NCBI RefSeq assembly: GCF_000617925.1
Contig: NZ_BAMT01000009.1
Coordinates: forward strand, 1-64,000
Source: Methylobacillus glycogenes JCM 2850
GTDB lineage: Bacteria > Pseudomonadota > Gammaproteobacteria > Burkholderiales > Methylophilaceae
Direction of reading: 5' to 3'
DNA: 64,000 nucleotides
Shown: positions 9,791 to 19,492 of the stretch, in pieces
Layout: each line of letters begins with the position of its first letter
How positions within the stretch are numbered: position 1 is the first letter of the stretch
Notes under the pieces: model-generated
What the model was told of the DNA's origin: nothing
The model's database searches: none
The model's input: the letters and a program-made list of their open reading frames with translations, nothing else
Program-made: the position numbers and the translations under genes

Positions 9791-10417
9791 TTAGGCCTTG
9801 CGTGACCTGCGGGCTGCTGCACCCAGAACGCCAATGCCAGCCAGCAACAAGGCATAGCTGCTGGGTTCTGGTACTGCTGCCAGGATGGCGGTTGAGAACA
9901 ATGCATATTTAGTGCTGTTGGAGCTTTGCCATATCCATTGCGCTTCATCATCGATAGCCGCATGGTAGCCCCAGGGTTGCACGCCATTTTGGCCAAATGA
10001 AATTGGCGTTTCAGTTGGCGTTACCCAGGTGCTGAGGTCTGAGCCTACGGCTACTTTCCAGTCTGCGGTGTTGGTTAACAGGGTTTGGCTGCCGTTGGCA
10101 AAACTGAAATTGCTGCCATTAAGTGCAAAGTTGCCCAGGAAGCCAGAAGCAATGTAGAAACCATCGGACTCATAGTCCCAATTATAGGTGACCACATGCA
10201 GGAAGTAATTTTGTCCAGCCACCAGATTGAAGCCAGAGAAACTAGGCGCGCTACCCCAGTTGTTGCCTGAGACAATATGTTCGCCCAGTGTGTCGTTGCT
10301 GGTGCTGATGTAGAGGCTGAATTGATTATCAGCGGTGAGGCTGCCGCTCAGGTCGGTAGCGTGTGCGTTGGCGGCCAGTGCCAGGCCTACAGCAGCGGCA
10401 ATCAGATGCAGTTTCAT
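9791..10417 (-). CDS. PEP-CTERM exported protein of unknown function
   Basis: About 208 residues when started at the ATG at 10417 (GGGGA ribosome site). A signal peptide MKLHLIAAAVGLALAANAHA is followed by a Gly/Ser/Asn/Trp-rich beta domain. The C-terminus is the exosortase sorting tag: VPEPSSYALLLAGIGVLG and an Arg-rich tail ARRSRKA. Such proteins are cut and anchored or released at the cell surface by an exosortase and often belong to the exopolysaccharide matrix. No exosortase gene is seen in this window. It has its own terminator, so it is probably monocistronic. The 265 bp upstream (10418-10682) contain no gene. Confidence 0.88.
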   Translation of the reverse strand: MKLHLIAAAVGLALAANAHATDLSGSLTADNQFSLYISTSNDTLGEHIVSGNNWGSAPSFSGFNLVAGQNYFLHVVTYNWDYESDGFYIASGFLGNFALNGSNFSFANGSQTLLTNTADWKVAVGSDLSTWVTPTETPISFGQNGVQPWGYHAAIDDEAQWIWQSSNSTKYALFSTAILAAVPEPSSYALLLAGIGVLGAAARRSRKA

Positions 10418-10682
10418 GGTGATCCCCGAGTAAATGAGCTTGCTTTTGTTATTGGACGCTGGCCGCATACCCTGGACAGCTGACTTACAGAATGATGGCT
10501 ATTCTGCCCCAAGCCGCCATAGTTTCAATAGTCTATTAAGACTATAGGTATAACCTTAAAACCAGCAGGCTGATGGCTATGCAACAGTCATCTACCAAGC
10601 CAGCGCAACCTGGGGGATCAATAGGAAAAGCTTAGGTTGTGTGCGCCTGACTACTCAGCATTTACCGCTCAGTCTTGTCCCC

Positions 10683-12677
10683 TCAGTTTTGTCCGCTGAG
10701 CATGGCACGTATCTGTGCCATGCGCTGGCGGCCTTCTTCCTTGCTGGTGGCAGGGTCGGCCTGTGGGCCGCCAAAGTGCTTGACGTCGTCGGCAGGCAAT
10801 TCAGAGATAAAGCGGCTGGGCTCGCAGGATTCATTCTCACCCGCGCGCTTGCGCTTGCGGCACCAGGAAATATGCAGGGATTTCTGCGCTCGGGTAATGC
10901 CAACATACATCAGGCGGCGTTCTTCCTCTATCTTGCCTTCGTCCACACTTTCGCGGTGCGGCAGAATGCCTTCCTCGCAACCGATGAGGAACACATGGCC
11001 GTATTCCAGACCCTTGGAGGCGTGCAAGGTGGAGAGTTTGACTGCGTCCGGCTCACTATCCTCGCGGCCTTCCAGCATGGACATCAGCGAGATCATCTGG
11101 GTCAGTTGCAGCAGGTTTTTCTCATCTTCATCACCTTTGCGTGTGAGCCAGGCCACAAAATCCAGCACGCTTTTCCACTTGTTCTCAGCGCTGCGCTGTT
11201 CTTCACTGTCGTAAAGGAAAGCCTCGTAATTGATCGCGGTCAGCATGTCATTGAGTACTTCGCCCGCCGGGTCTTTCTCGGCACGCTCCTGTATGCGGCT
11301 GATGAACTGGCAGAAGGTGAGCAAATCCTCCAGTTGGCGGTTAGCCATATCACGCTGGAAATCACCTTCGTAAGCGGCCTCAAACAGTGACATCTTGTGA
11401 ACACTGGCATATTCTCCCAGGCGTTCCAGCGTGGTGTTGCCTATGCCTTTCTTGGGCGTAGTGGCCGCGCGGATGAAAGCAGGGTCGTCATCTTCATTGG
11501 CGACTAGCCGTAAATAACTCACCAAATCCTTGATCTCGGCCTTGTCGAAGAAAGACTGGCCGCCAGAGATGGTGTAAGGGATTTTCTGCTGGCGCAGGTG
11601 TTGCTCAAAAATACGCGCCTGGTGATTGCCGCGATAAAGAATGGCGTAATCGAGGAATTGCGTGCGGTGCTCAAATTTGTGCGCCAGCAGTTTCATCACC
11701 ACAGATTCGGCTTCGTGGTCTTCATCCTTGGCGGCACTCACCTGAATCAAATCACCAGTGCCCAGTTCGCTCCAGAGTTTTTTCTCAAATAACTTTGGGT
11801 TATTGGCAATCACCTGGTTGGCTGCGCGCAAAATACGCACGGTAGAGCGGTAGTTCTGTTCCAGCTTGATCACCTTGAGGCGGCTGAAATCCTGCGTCAG
11901 TTGGCGCAGGTTTTCCACATCGGCACCGCGCCAGCCATAGATAGCCTGATCGTCATCGCCCACGGCAGTGAAGCGGCCTTCAACCCCGGTGAGCATTTTC
12001 ACCAGTTTGTACTGGCAGGCATTGGTGTCTTGGTATTCATCAATCAGTAAGTATTTGAGTTTATGCTGCCATTTACGCAGCGCTTCCGGGTGCTGATCGA
12101 AAAGCTCTACCGGCAGCTTGATCAAGTCGTCAAAATCCACGGCCTGATAGGCTTTCAGCGTCTGCTGGTAAATCTGGTAGCACTTGGCGGCGGCATGAGT
12201 GAGTTCTTCATCCGCCGTGGCGGCTGCCTGATCCGGGTTGATAAAGTCGTTTTTCCAGCTGGATATCTGCCATTGCGTCTTGCGCAGCAATTGCTTATCG
12301 GTGGTGGCGAGAATATCCGAGAGTATCTTGAAGCTGTCTGAGGAATCGAGAATAGAGAATTGCGGTTTATAGCCCAGCAGCTCTGACTCCTGACGCAGCA
12401 TCTGCAAGCCCAGCGAGTGGAAAGTGGCAATGGTCAGACCCTTGGCGCTGTTGCCTTGCAGCAAGTGGCCCACACGTTCCTGCATTTCGCGGGCGGCTTT
12501 GTTGGTAAAGGTAATCGCGGCAATTTCCTTGGGGGAGTAGCCGCATTTTTCTACCAGATAGGCGATTTTCTGCGTGATAACGCGGGTCTTGCCACTACCG
12601 GCACCCGCCAGTACCAGCAAGGGGCCATCAAGATATTTCACAGCTTCGCGCTGTTGCGGATTCATTGAACTTAACAT
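10683..12677 (-). CDS. rep: ATP-dependent DNA helicase Rep (UvrD/Rep superfamily 1)
   Basis: 664 residues, close to E. coli Rep. Motif I AGAGSGKTRVI, Ia ITFTNKAAREM, II LIDEYQDTNACQ, III VGDDDQAIYGWRGAD, IV LEQNYRST, V LHASKGLEY and VI RLMYVGITRAQ are all present in order. It is a 3'-5' helicase that helps replication forks pass protein blocks. The start at 12677 has a weak ribosome site; an internal ATG five codons in (12665) also fits. It lies between a PEP-CTERM gene and ylqF on the same strand, with no sign of a shared operon. Confidence 0.95.
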   Translation of the reverse strand: MLSSMNPQQREAVKYLDGPLLVLAGAGSGKTRVITQKIAYLVEKCGYSPKEIAAITFTNKAAREMQERVGHLLQGNSAKGLTIATFHSLGLQMLRQESELLGYKPQFSILDSSDSFKILSDILATTDKQLLRKTQWQISSWKNDFINPDQAAATADEELTHAAAKCYQIYQQTLKAYQAVDFDDLIKLPVELFDQHPEALRKWQHKLKYLLIDEYQDTNACQYKLVKMLTGVEGRFTAVGDDDQAIYGWRGADVENLRQLTQDFSRLKVIKLEQNYRSTVRILRAANQVIANNPKLFEKKLWSELGTGDLIQVSAAKDEDHEAESVVMKLLAHKFEHRTQFLDYAILYRGNHQARIFEQHLRQQKIPYTISGGQSFFDKAEIKDLVSYLRLVANEDDDPAFIRAATTPKKGIGNTTLERLGEYASVHKMSLFEAAYEGDFQRDMANRQLEDLLTFCQFISRIQERAEKDPAGEVLNDMLTAINYEAFLYDSEEQRSAENKWKSVLDFVAWLTRKGDEDEKNLLQLTQMISLMSMLEGREDSEPDAVKLSTLHASKGLEYGHVFLIGCEEGILPHRESVDEGKIEEERRLMYVGITRAQKSLHISWCRKRKRAGENESCEPSRFISELPADDVKHFGGPQADPATSKEEGRQRMAQIRAMLSGQN

Positions 12678-12877
12678 GTTGATTTGCCTGTAGGCGCGGG
12701 GTATTCAGGGGTTACTCAGGCAAGCCTGATCAGGAAAGCGCTGCTACAAGCTTGTAACAACAACGGTGTGGATTTTAGCGTGAAAGGCCAAGGCCATGCC
12801 AGTAAACAGTGCCCATGCCAGCAGATAGTCACATCAGTTTGCTGGCATGCATGCTCAGTTTGATAACCTGGTTTGCT

Positions 12878-13870
12878 TTAAGCCTGGTCTTCATCTTCTG
12901 GCTGGGTGTGCCCGGACTCAGCTTGAGCTTGCGCAATATGCGCGGCCAACGCCTGCTGCTTGGCCTCAATGGCGGCAGCCTCTGCCGCAGCTTGCTCGGC
13001 CAGTGCCTGGGCTACCTGCTGCTGCATCTCTGCACGTGATGCTGGGCTTTCCAGGCTGATGCGGCCCAAAGTGCCAGAGCGGTAATCCACCAGAAAAGCC
13101 ATGGCGGTCTTTTCCATATCCAGCTCCCCACCCTTGAGCAGATAACCTCTACGCTTGCCCACGGCTTCCAGCAAATCCACGGCATCCATATTGCTGACAT
13201 CGGTTTTGTAACGTGCGTTAAGCAGGGCAGGGTAACGTTGCAGCAAAATTCCGGCGAGAAATTCGGCGACTTCTTCATCAATCACCGCATTGCGGCCTAT
13301 GGCGTGGCTGGCGGCGAGCATAAAGCCATCAGATTCATATTCGATCTTGGGCCACATCATGCCTGGGGTGTCGGTTATCGACATCTGCGGGCTAAGCTCA
13401 AAGCGCTGCTGGCTTTTGGTCACCGCAGGTTCATCGCCCACTTTGGCAATACGACGGTTGAGCAGGGCGTTCATCAAGGTGGACTTGCCGACGTTGGGTA
13501 TGCCCATGATCAACATGCGCAAAGGCTTGAGGTGAGTGCCGCGGTGTGGCGCCAGTGCACGACACAGACCAGGAATCTTGCTGGCATCACCGGGCTTTTT
13601 ACAGGACAAGGCTACGGCTTTGACGCCATCCTGACGATTGAAATAGTTGAGCCAATCCTGGGTCACGGCAGGGTCAGCCAGGTCGGCCTTGTTAAGTATC
13701 TTCAGATTGGGCCGCTGTCTATGGCGGCGCAGGCCATCAATCATGGGGTTATGGCTGGCTTCCGGCACGCGTGCATCCAGCACCTCGATCACCACATCGC
13801 TGTACTCCAGAGTTTCTTCCGCTTTCTTGCGTGCGGAAGTCATGTGACCGGGGAACCATTGAATTGCCAT
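12878..13870 (-). CDS. ylqF: Ribosome biogenesis GTPase, YlqF/RbgA family
   Basis: 330 residues with the circularly permuted GTPase order. G4 (NKAD, about residue 60) comes first, then G1 GIPNVGKST (about 125) and G3 DTPG (about 173). The N-terminus QWFPGHMTSARKKAEE is diagnostic of the family. It acts in late large-subunit (50S) assembly. The C-terminus carries an Ala/Gln-rich helical stretch and an acidic tail, longer than in B. subtilis RbgA. The ATG at 13870 starts the gene. The 294-bp gap to the next gene (13871-14164) shows no other ORF. Confidence 0.92.
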   Translation of the reverse strand: MAIQWFPGHMTSARKKAEETLEYSDVVIEVLDARVPEASHNPMIDGLRRHRQRPNLKILNKADLADPAVTQDWLNYFNRQDGVKAVALSCKKPGDASKIPGLCRALAPHRGTHLKPLRMLIMGIPNVGKSTLMNALLNRRIAKVGDEPAVTKSQQRFELSPQMSITDTPGMMWPKIEYESDGFMLAASHAIGRNAVIDEEVAEFLAGILLQRYPALLNARYKTDVSNMDAVDLLEAVGKRRGYLLKGGELDMEKTAMAFLVDYRSGTLGRISLESPASRAEMQQQVAQALAEQAAAEAAAIEAKQQALAAHIAQAQAESGHTQPEDEDQA

Positions 13871-14164
13871 AATCTAGAGATACTCTTTGAAAGTCATGCG
13901 TTGAGGAATTACAGGCAAGCGCCAGGAGAATGATTTGATGCCAGCGATGAGTTTTTTCAGTGTGCCAGCGGGTTTCCTGCGGTTTGCACTGTCATTTTAA
14001 CATCCGCTCGCCATCCCGGCTTTATTTTGCAGCTATGTTGCATTTTCTGACGCTTGCCAAGGCAGCGGCATAGTCCGAATGGACTAGATGGCTCCATATC
14101 GTTAACACAAGCGCTTCCTAGTATGGCCCCCGTTATCGTTTATCACTGTTCAAGGGGAAGTACC

Positions 14165-14935
14165 ATGATGTCCAAGAAATCCGGCATTGCCCTGGCTTTG
14201 GCCAGCACCGTAATGTTTGCTGCACCTGCTTTCGCGCAACAAGTTATTGTTAATGGCGGCTTTGAAGCTGATGCCAGCGAAAGCTACAACCCACAAGGTT
14301 GGCAAGTCGCTGAGCAGAACATTTTTGGTTCTGTACTGGCTGCTGAAGGTAATCAATCTTCCATCAGCGGTTACAAAACTGTAGGCGCTGCGAGTGGCAA
14401 CTACTACGGCCTGCTCGATTCTGCTTTTGCCAGCAGCCAAGTGCTGTACCAGAACTTCTCTGTCACTGCCCTGACATCGGCTGTGCTGTCTTTTGATATG
14501 TTTGTGAACGATCAAAGCGACAACGGTATTGTGTATATCAACCAGGCTGGCCTCGACGCCACTACTGGCGGTAGCTATGCCGCCAACCAACACGTACGCG
14601 TCGATATCCTCAAGGCAGGTGCTGATCCATTCTCTGTACTGGCGAGTGATGTAGTCGGCACTTATTACCTCGGTGGTGCCAATGGCCGTCGCTTTGATGG
14701 CAACGACAACGTTAACCGCTATGTTGAATACAGCTTCGATTTGAGCACTGTGCTGGCTGCAGGTGGTGATTACACCCTGCGTTTTGCTGCTGTCAGCAAC
14801 CAGGGCGCACTGCAATTGGGTCTTGATAACGTCAGCCTCAACGTGACTGCCGTGCCTGAAGCCGATACCTACGCCATGCTGCTGGCTGGTCTGGGTGTGC
14901 TGGGTCTGGCCTTGCGTCGCCGCCAATCTGTTTAA
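14165..14935 (+). CDS. PEP-CTERM exported protein, carbohydrate-binding-like fold
   Basis: About 256 residues from the ATG at 14165, which has an AAGGGGA ribosome site. A signal peptide ends near APAFA. The mature start VIVNGGFEADASES resembles the 'N-G-x-F-E' opening of jelly-roll carbohydrate-binding domains, and the body is beta-rich. The C-terminal sorting tag is VPEADTYAMLLAGLGVLGLA with RRR. It precedes an alkaline phosphatase by 40 bp on the same strand, so the two probably share a transcript. The open frame extends upstream to 14054, but the ribosome site and signal peptide decide the start. Confidence 0.87.
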   Translation: MMSKKSGIALALASTVMFAAPAFAQQVIVNGGFEADASESYNPQGWQVAEQNIFGSVLAAEGNQSSISGYKTVGAASGNYYGLLDSAFASSQVLYQNFSVTALTSAVLSFDMFVNDQSDNGIVYINQAGLDATTGGSYAANQHVRVDILKAGADPFSVLASDVVGTYYLGGANGRRFDGNDNVNRYVEYSFDLSTVLAAGGDYTLRFAAVSNQGALQLGLDNVSLNVTAVPEADTYAMLLAGLGVLGLALRRRQSV

Positions 14936-14975
14936 TAAAACTAAATCTGTTTAATCACTCTGGGAGTTGCATAAA

Positions 14976-16489
14976 ATGAAAATCACACTCAAGGTTTCCG
15001 CTGTTGCCGTCATGATGGCACTGGCTGGCCAGGCTGCCGCTGAAGATGCCGCTTTCTGGCTCAAGGATGGCCAGGATGCACTGGCTGCTGCCAAGAAGCT
15101 TTACCCCAATACCCGCAAGGCCAAGAACGTGATTCTGTTCGTGGGTGACGGTATGGGCGTATCCACTGTTACCGCTGCGCGTATTCTTGAAGGTCAACTC
15201 AAGGGCCAGGATGGTGAGCGTAACAAGCTGGGCTTCGAGACCCTGCCTTACCTGGCTTTGTCCAAGACTTACTCTTCCAACCAGCAGACTTCTGACTCTG
15301 CACCCACCATGACTGCCATGGTGACCGGTGTGAAGACCAACGACGGTGTGATTTCTGTTGATTCCCGCGTTGCCAACGGTGACCGTGATAACAGCAAGGT
15401 ACAAGCTGCCAAGCTGGCTACTATCCTGGAACTGGCCGAGCAAAACGGCCGCTCCACTGGTGTGGTTTCCACAGCGCGTATCACTCACGCTACTCCAGCC
15501 GCAACTTATGCTCACACTTCCGCGCGTGACTGGGAGTCTGACAACAACGTGCCTGCTGGCTCCGAGGTTAAGGATATCGCTTCGCAACTGATAGACAACT
15601 TCGGTGCAGGCGGTATTGGTGATGGTATCGAAGTGGTGCTGGGTGGTGGCCGTAGCCGCTTCCTGCCTAACACTGTGGATGATCCTGAAAATGCAGGCCG
15701 CAAAGGTGACCGCCGTGATGGCCGTAACCTGACCCAGGAATACGTCAGCAAGTTCGGTGGCAAGTTTGTCTGGAATCAAGCACAGTTTGACGCCATCAAT
15801 CCAGCCAACACCAACCGTCTGCTGGGCTTGTTCGAGCGTTCGCACATGCAGTACGAGCATGACCGTGCTGGCGATACTGGCAAGGAACCATCCCTGGCAC
15901 AAATGACAGGCAAGGCCGTTGATATTCTCAAGAAGAACCCCAAGGGCTTCTTCCTGATGGTGGAAGCGGGTCGTATCGACCACGGCCACCATGCCAACAA
16001 TGCCTACCGCGCGCTGACTGACACAATTGCTTTGTCTGACGCTGTGAAGGAAGCACTGTCCAAGGTTGACCTGAATGATACCCTGATCATCGTGACCGCT
16101 GACCACAGCCACACCATGACCATTGGTGGCTACCCACAACGTGGCAACCCTATCCTGGGTAAAGTGACTGTGGATGGCAAGCTGACCAAGGCCACTGACG
16201 GCAATCCTTACACCACCATCTCCTACGCCAACGGTAAGGGTTACTACCTAACGTGCCTGGTGAGAATGTCTACAACTTCCCAGCACGTGCGGGTCGTATC
16301 GAAGACATGAGCAATGTGGATACCAGCCATCCAGACTTCCACCAAGAAGTGACTGTACCGCTGGACTCCGAGACTCACGCGGCTGAAGAAGTTGAAATCT
16401 TCGCGGGTGGTCCTAAGTCCTACCTGTTCCAAGGTATCCAGGAACAAAGCTATATCTTCCACGTGATGAAGGATGCCTTCGGCTTCTAA
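14976..16489 (+). CDS. Secreted alkaline phosphatase (frameshifted near the 3' end)
   Basis: A signal peptide MKITLKVSAVAVMMALAGQA is followed by the alkaline phosphatase core: metal-binding VGDGMG (about residue 54), the nucleophile in SDSAPT, GRIDHGHHANNA and TADHSHTMTIGG supplying zinc ligands. The frame breaks near 16250: CTACCTAACGTG lacks one base for Y-P-N-V, and the rest (PGENVYNFPARAGRIEDM to DAFGF) continues in the next frame to 16489. Restored length is about 504 residues. It releases phosphate from monoesters in the periplasm or outside. Its position directly behind a PEP-CTERM gene suggests extracellular work. No convincing Pho box was seen. Confidence 0.93.
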
Positions 16490-16533
16490 TCGCGTGTGCC
16501 TGATGCAGCAATTGATTAGGTAAAACCTATGAT

Positions 16534-16567
16534 AGACGGGGCCGCGCCAGCGGTTCCGTCTTTAGCT
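16534..16567 (+). terminator. Probable rho-independent terminator after alkaline phosphatase
   Basis: The stem AGACGG (16534-16539)/CCGTCT (16556-16561) with a GC-rich loop is followed by TTAGCTTTT. It separates the phosphatase from the next gene on the same strand. Confidence 0.6.
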
Positions 16568-16632
16568 TTTGTTGAGCAAGCAGAAGTTGTGTAAGCAAGT
16601 AAAAATTTAAATAGAGTGAGGAAGTGTGCACC

Positions 16633-17373
16633 ATGCAGAACACCCTGAAATCTGCCGCTCTGGCATTGTTGAGCCTGTTGCCCGGCCTGGCCCTGGCCGA
16701 TAGCCTGCCTGAGTTGCAAGCCAGATTTGAAACTACCCAATGCGCTACTCCCTGCAAAAAACCCGTCAAGCGTGAATGGTTCATGCTGCGCGAGGCCAAT
16801 CAGGTGGAGCTGCGCGATCTCAACGACGACCATAGCGATCTCTGGCGTCTACAAGCTGATGGCAGCCTGGAGTATGTCTACCTCATGCACGGCCTGCAGC
16901 GTGCCATAGACTACGCGCCTGTGGATTTGCGCCTGCTGGGCATCAACGCCAGCGAGAGTAAGTGGCATGGTTTATCGCAACTGGTCAGCCGTGAAGAGCT
17001 GGATGGTATGCAAAAGAAAGCAGGCCGTGCTTATCAGGGCATGGCGACTGAAATCTACAAAGGCAAGATAGGTAATATCAAGACCGAAGTAACCTGGATT
17101 CCTGAGCTGGCAGTACCGCTCAAGCTGCAATACCAATACCCCAAGCACACGGTGACGGTGCAACTGAAACAGCGCTATCAAGGCAAACTGCCTATTACGC
17201 CGACGACGGAAGCCATGCTAGAGGCTTATCAACACGTGGATTTCACCGATATCGGCGATATGGAACATGATCCGATAGCCACCGCTTGGCTGTCACAGGC
17301 CAAGGGCGCGCCCGGCGTGCATGTGCATCACCATGAGGCCGAGCATGCAGGTGACAATAGTCATGTGCATTAA
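16633..17373 (+). CDS. Exported protein of unknown function with His-rich C-terminus
   Basis: 246 residues. The signal peptide MQNTLKSAALALLSLLPGLA ends at ALA-DS. A Cys pair (TTQCATPCKKP) near residue 40 is followed by a mixed alpha/beta body. The C-terminus is histidine-rich and acidic (HVHHHEAEHAGDNSHVH), suggesting periplasmic metal binding; that is inference. I do not recognise the family. The ATG at 16633 sits about 10 bases after GAGGA. It is downstream of the alkaline phosphatase but separated by a terminator-like hairpin. Confidence 0.75.
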   Translation: MQNTLKSAALALLSLLPGLALADSLPELQARFETTQCATPCKKPVKREWFMLREANQVELRDLNDDHSDLWRLQADGSLEYVYLMHGLQRAIDYAPVDLRLLGINASESKWHGLSQLVSREELDGMQKKAGRAYQGMATEIYKGKIGNIKTEVTWIPELAVPLKLQYQYPKHTVTVQLKQRYQGKLPITPTTEAMLEAYQHVDFTDIGDMEHDPIATAWLSQAKGAPGVHVHHHEAEHAGDNSHVH

Positions 17374-17421
17374 TCATTGGCAGTCATCTGGGGCAATTGC
17401 CTGCCGTATAAACGGCGAGCT

Positions 17422-18293
17422 TTAGAAACCCAGCAGGTGGCGCAACTGGTGGCGGTATTGTCTACCTATCTTCAGCGGCTGCGCCACGCCATCCAGTGTC
17501 AACAGCCAGCCCTGGGCCGCAGATCTATCCAGGCGCTGGATGCGGCCAGTATTGACGATAATGCCGCGCGCAATTTGCACAAAACGCTCTGGCGGCAGTT
17601 GCTGCGCCCAACTCTTGAGGCTGCGTAACTCCATGGAGCTACTGCCATCGCGGTAGTGAATGTGGCAATAATCGCGTTGCGCTTCCAGCATTAATACATC
17701 ATCCATACTCACTGCCGCCAGGCCGTACTTCATACGCACATAAATGAAATCACCATGATGCTGGTTGGCCTGCAGGGCGGTTTGTGGGTGCTGCCCTTGT
17801 TGCGCCAGTTCGCCTAGTAGCGTGCCTACTTCGCGCAGCAAATCCTGCTCGGCCTCAGTCCAGCTTTCATGTTGCCTGACAGTGTCATAGCCAAACAGCC
17901 CCAGCAGGCGCTCGCCATGAAAAATCGGCACACACAAAATGCTCTTATTGCCCTGACGCAGGAACTCGGCCTTGAGCCACGTGCCTGGCGCGGCAAAAGC
18001 TCAGGGTTGGCGATATAAACAATCTGGCGTTTAAGCAATTGCTGATGCAGCCAGTCTATCAATGACACCGGAGTGCCTTGCAGCGCATCTAGGTAGGCTT
18101 GTACGCCGCTACGCACCCATTCGTGGGCATTCCAGAAATGGGTGCCATCGGCGCTATAGACAATGAGCCAGGCGCGGTCAGCACGGTGCATGCGCCCCAG
18201 CATGGCCAGCAGGTGGTCTATGAACTCGGTGCGGTTGTAGCGTGCCAATAGCAGGCTGCATTGTTGCCAGAAACTGGTGAGGTCTGGGTTCAT
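17422..18293 (-). CDS. GAF-LytTR transcriptional regulator (frameshifted here)
   Basis: Two frames (17826-18293 and 17422-17937) make one protein of about 290 residues. The N-terminal half looks like a GAF sensor (DRAWLIVYSADGTHFWN, then KSILCVPIFHGERLLGLFGY). The C-terminal half is a LytTR DNA-binding domain (RDYCHIHYRDGSSSMELRSL, RFVQIARGIIVNTGRI). There is no receiver domain, so it is not a standard LytR/AlgR response regulator; it probably senses a ligand directly. One base is missing near 17990 in GCCGCGCC. It is convergent with the His-rich protein and divergent from the gene at 18440. Confidence 0.82.
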
Positions 18294-18439
18294 GACATGG
18301 GGTGTGATTACCGTGAAAATGCATTTTATCGAACCTAAATGCTGTTGGTCGAAAAATAGTTGACTTGTGCTTGAGCTTGAGTCAAAGTGAAAAAATTGAA
18401 ACCTCCGCCAGCGGGGTTTGTTTGCTCACTGGAGTCAAC

Positions 18440-19393
18440 ATGAAGCGCTATCGTGTCATCGCCACTGAATTCGAAACCCGTATCTTGAACCTGCAGCCTC
18501 CTGCTGCACAATTGCCTGAGGCGGAGCGTGCTTTGCAACAGCAAAGTTATGGCCGCACCCTGGCCATGCTCAAGGCCGAATATGGCGAGTTTGGCTTTGA
18601 AGCCAAGCTGGCCAATTTGAGGCTGCTCAACCCCAAGCCCATGTCGGTGGTGGAGTTTCATAATCATTGTCTTAACCAGTGCAGGCAAGCTTTTGTCTGC
18701 GGTCAATATTATCCGGCGCTGGCTTCGGCCTATTTGCTGGCCGAGCGCATGCTGGCGCACTTGATTGATGGCTTGCAACTCATCGATGATCTGGCAGGGC
18801 GCAAGGACTTGCAGAGCAGAAATGCCACGGCAGAAGCCGCGCAGGAGAGCGCAATCAAGCGACAAACCTGGGAGGTGATGCAGGCTTGGGAGCAGGGCAG
18901 GGATTGGCATGTAGCGCTGGAAATTCTGCTGGCATGGCAGGCGATTACGCCCACCGCCGCCGAATTGTGGCGCAGCTTATACACCAGCTCGCGCGAGCGC
19001 TTGCATGTGGATGAGGAGGAGCTTCTCTATAAACGCGAACTGGCGTTTACCGCCATCAATCAGGTTGAGGCGATTATCCGTGAGCAATTTGCTGGCTCTG
19101 GCAGTCTGCCCTGGCTGTTGGCGGTGAATGATGAAGTGTATATCCGCAAGGAATTCGAGCAGCATCCCTTTATTCAACTGGTTTATCTGCCTTCCAGTGT
19201 GCATCTGGGTTATCAGCATCAGGTGCGGCGTATTTTCCCTTGGGAGTTTCATGACAATGAATACCCCGAGCAGGATGTCAGTGACGAGGAATTCATGCGC
19301 CTGCGCGCAAGTTTTTGTGAGCAGCCCAGCGCGCATGCGCGGGTGATGCACAACACTAGTCAGACATTGCAGCACACTGCGGTTGGGCTTTAA
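18440..19393 (+). CDS. Conserved-looking hypothetical cytoplasmic protein
   Basis: 317 residues from the ATG at 18440 (GGAG site nine bases upstream). There is no signal peptide or membrane segment. It is largely helical, with Leu/Ala-rich segments in the first 200 residues and a charged region EFHDNEYPEQDVSDEEFMRL near the C-terminus. I do not recognise a family. It is divergent from the GAF-LytTR regulator, with about 146 bp between the starts, so it is a plausible target of that regulator. That is inference from layout only. Confidence 0.7.
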   Translation: MKRYRVIATEFETRILNLQPPAAQLPEAERALQQQSYGRTLAMLKAEYGEFGFEAKLANLRLLNPKPMSVVEFHNHCLNQCRQAFVCGQYYPALASAYLLAERMLAHLIDGLQLIDDLAGRKDLQSRNATAEAAQESAIKRQTWEVMQAWEQGRDWHVALEILLAWQAITPTAAELWRSLYTSSRERLHVDEEELLYKRELAFTAINQVEAIIREQFAGSGSLPWLLAVNDEVYIRKEFEQHPFIQLVYLPSSVHLGYQHQVRRIFPWEFHDNEYPEQDVSDEEFMRLRASFCEQPSAHARVMHNTSQTLQHTAVGL

Positions 19394-19492
19394 GCCACGA
19401 TCTAAAGCATCGCATTGATGCTGCCAGGATTTGAATCGCCAGCACTGGAATTGCCTGGATTTGAATAGCACAGGCAATGCTAAAATGGCGGT

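Noticed and set aside
14955-16139. 394-residue minus-strand open frame opposite the alkaline phosphatase
   Set aside because: Long antisense shadow; the phosphatase active-site motifs on the plus strand are unambiguous.
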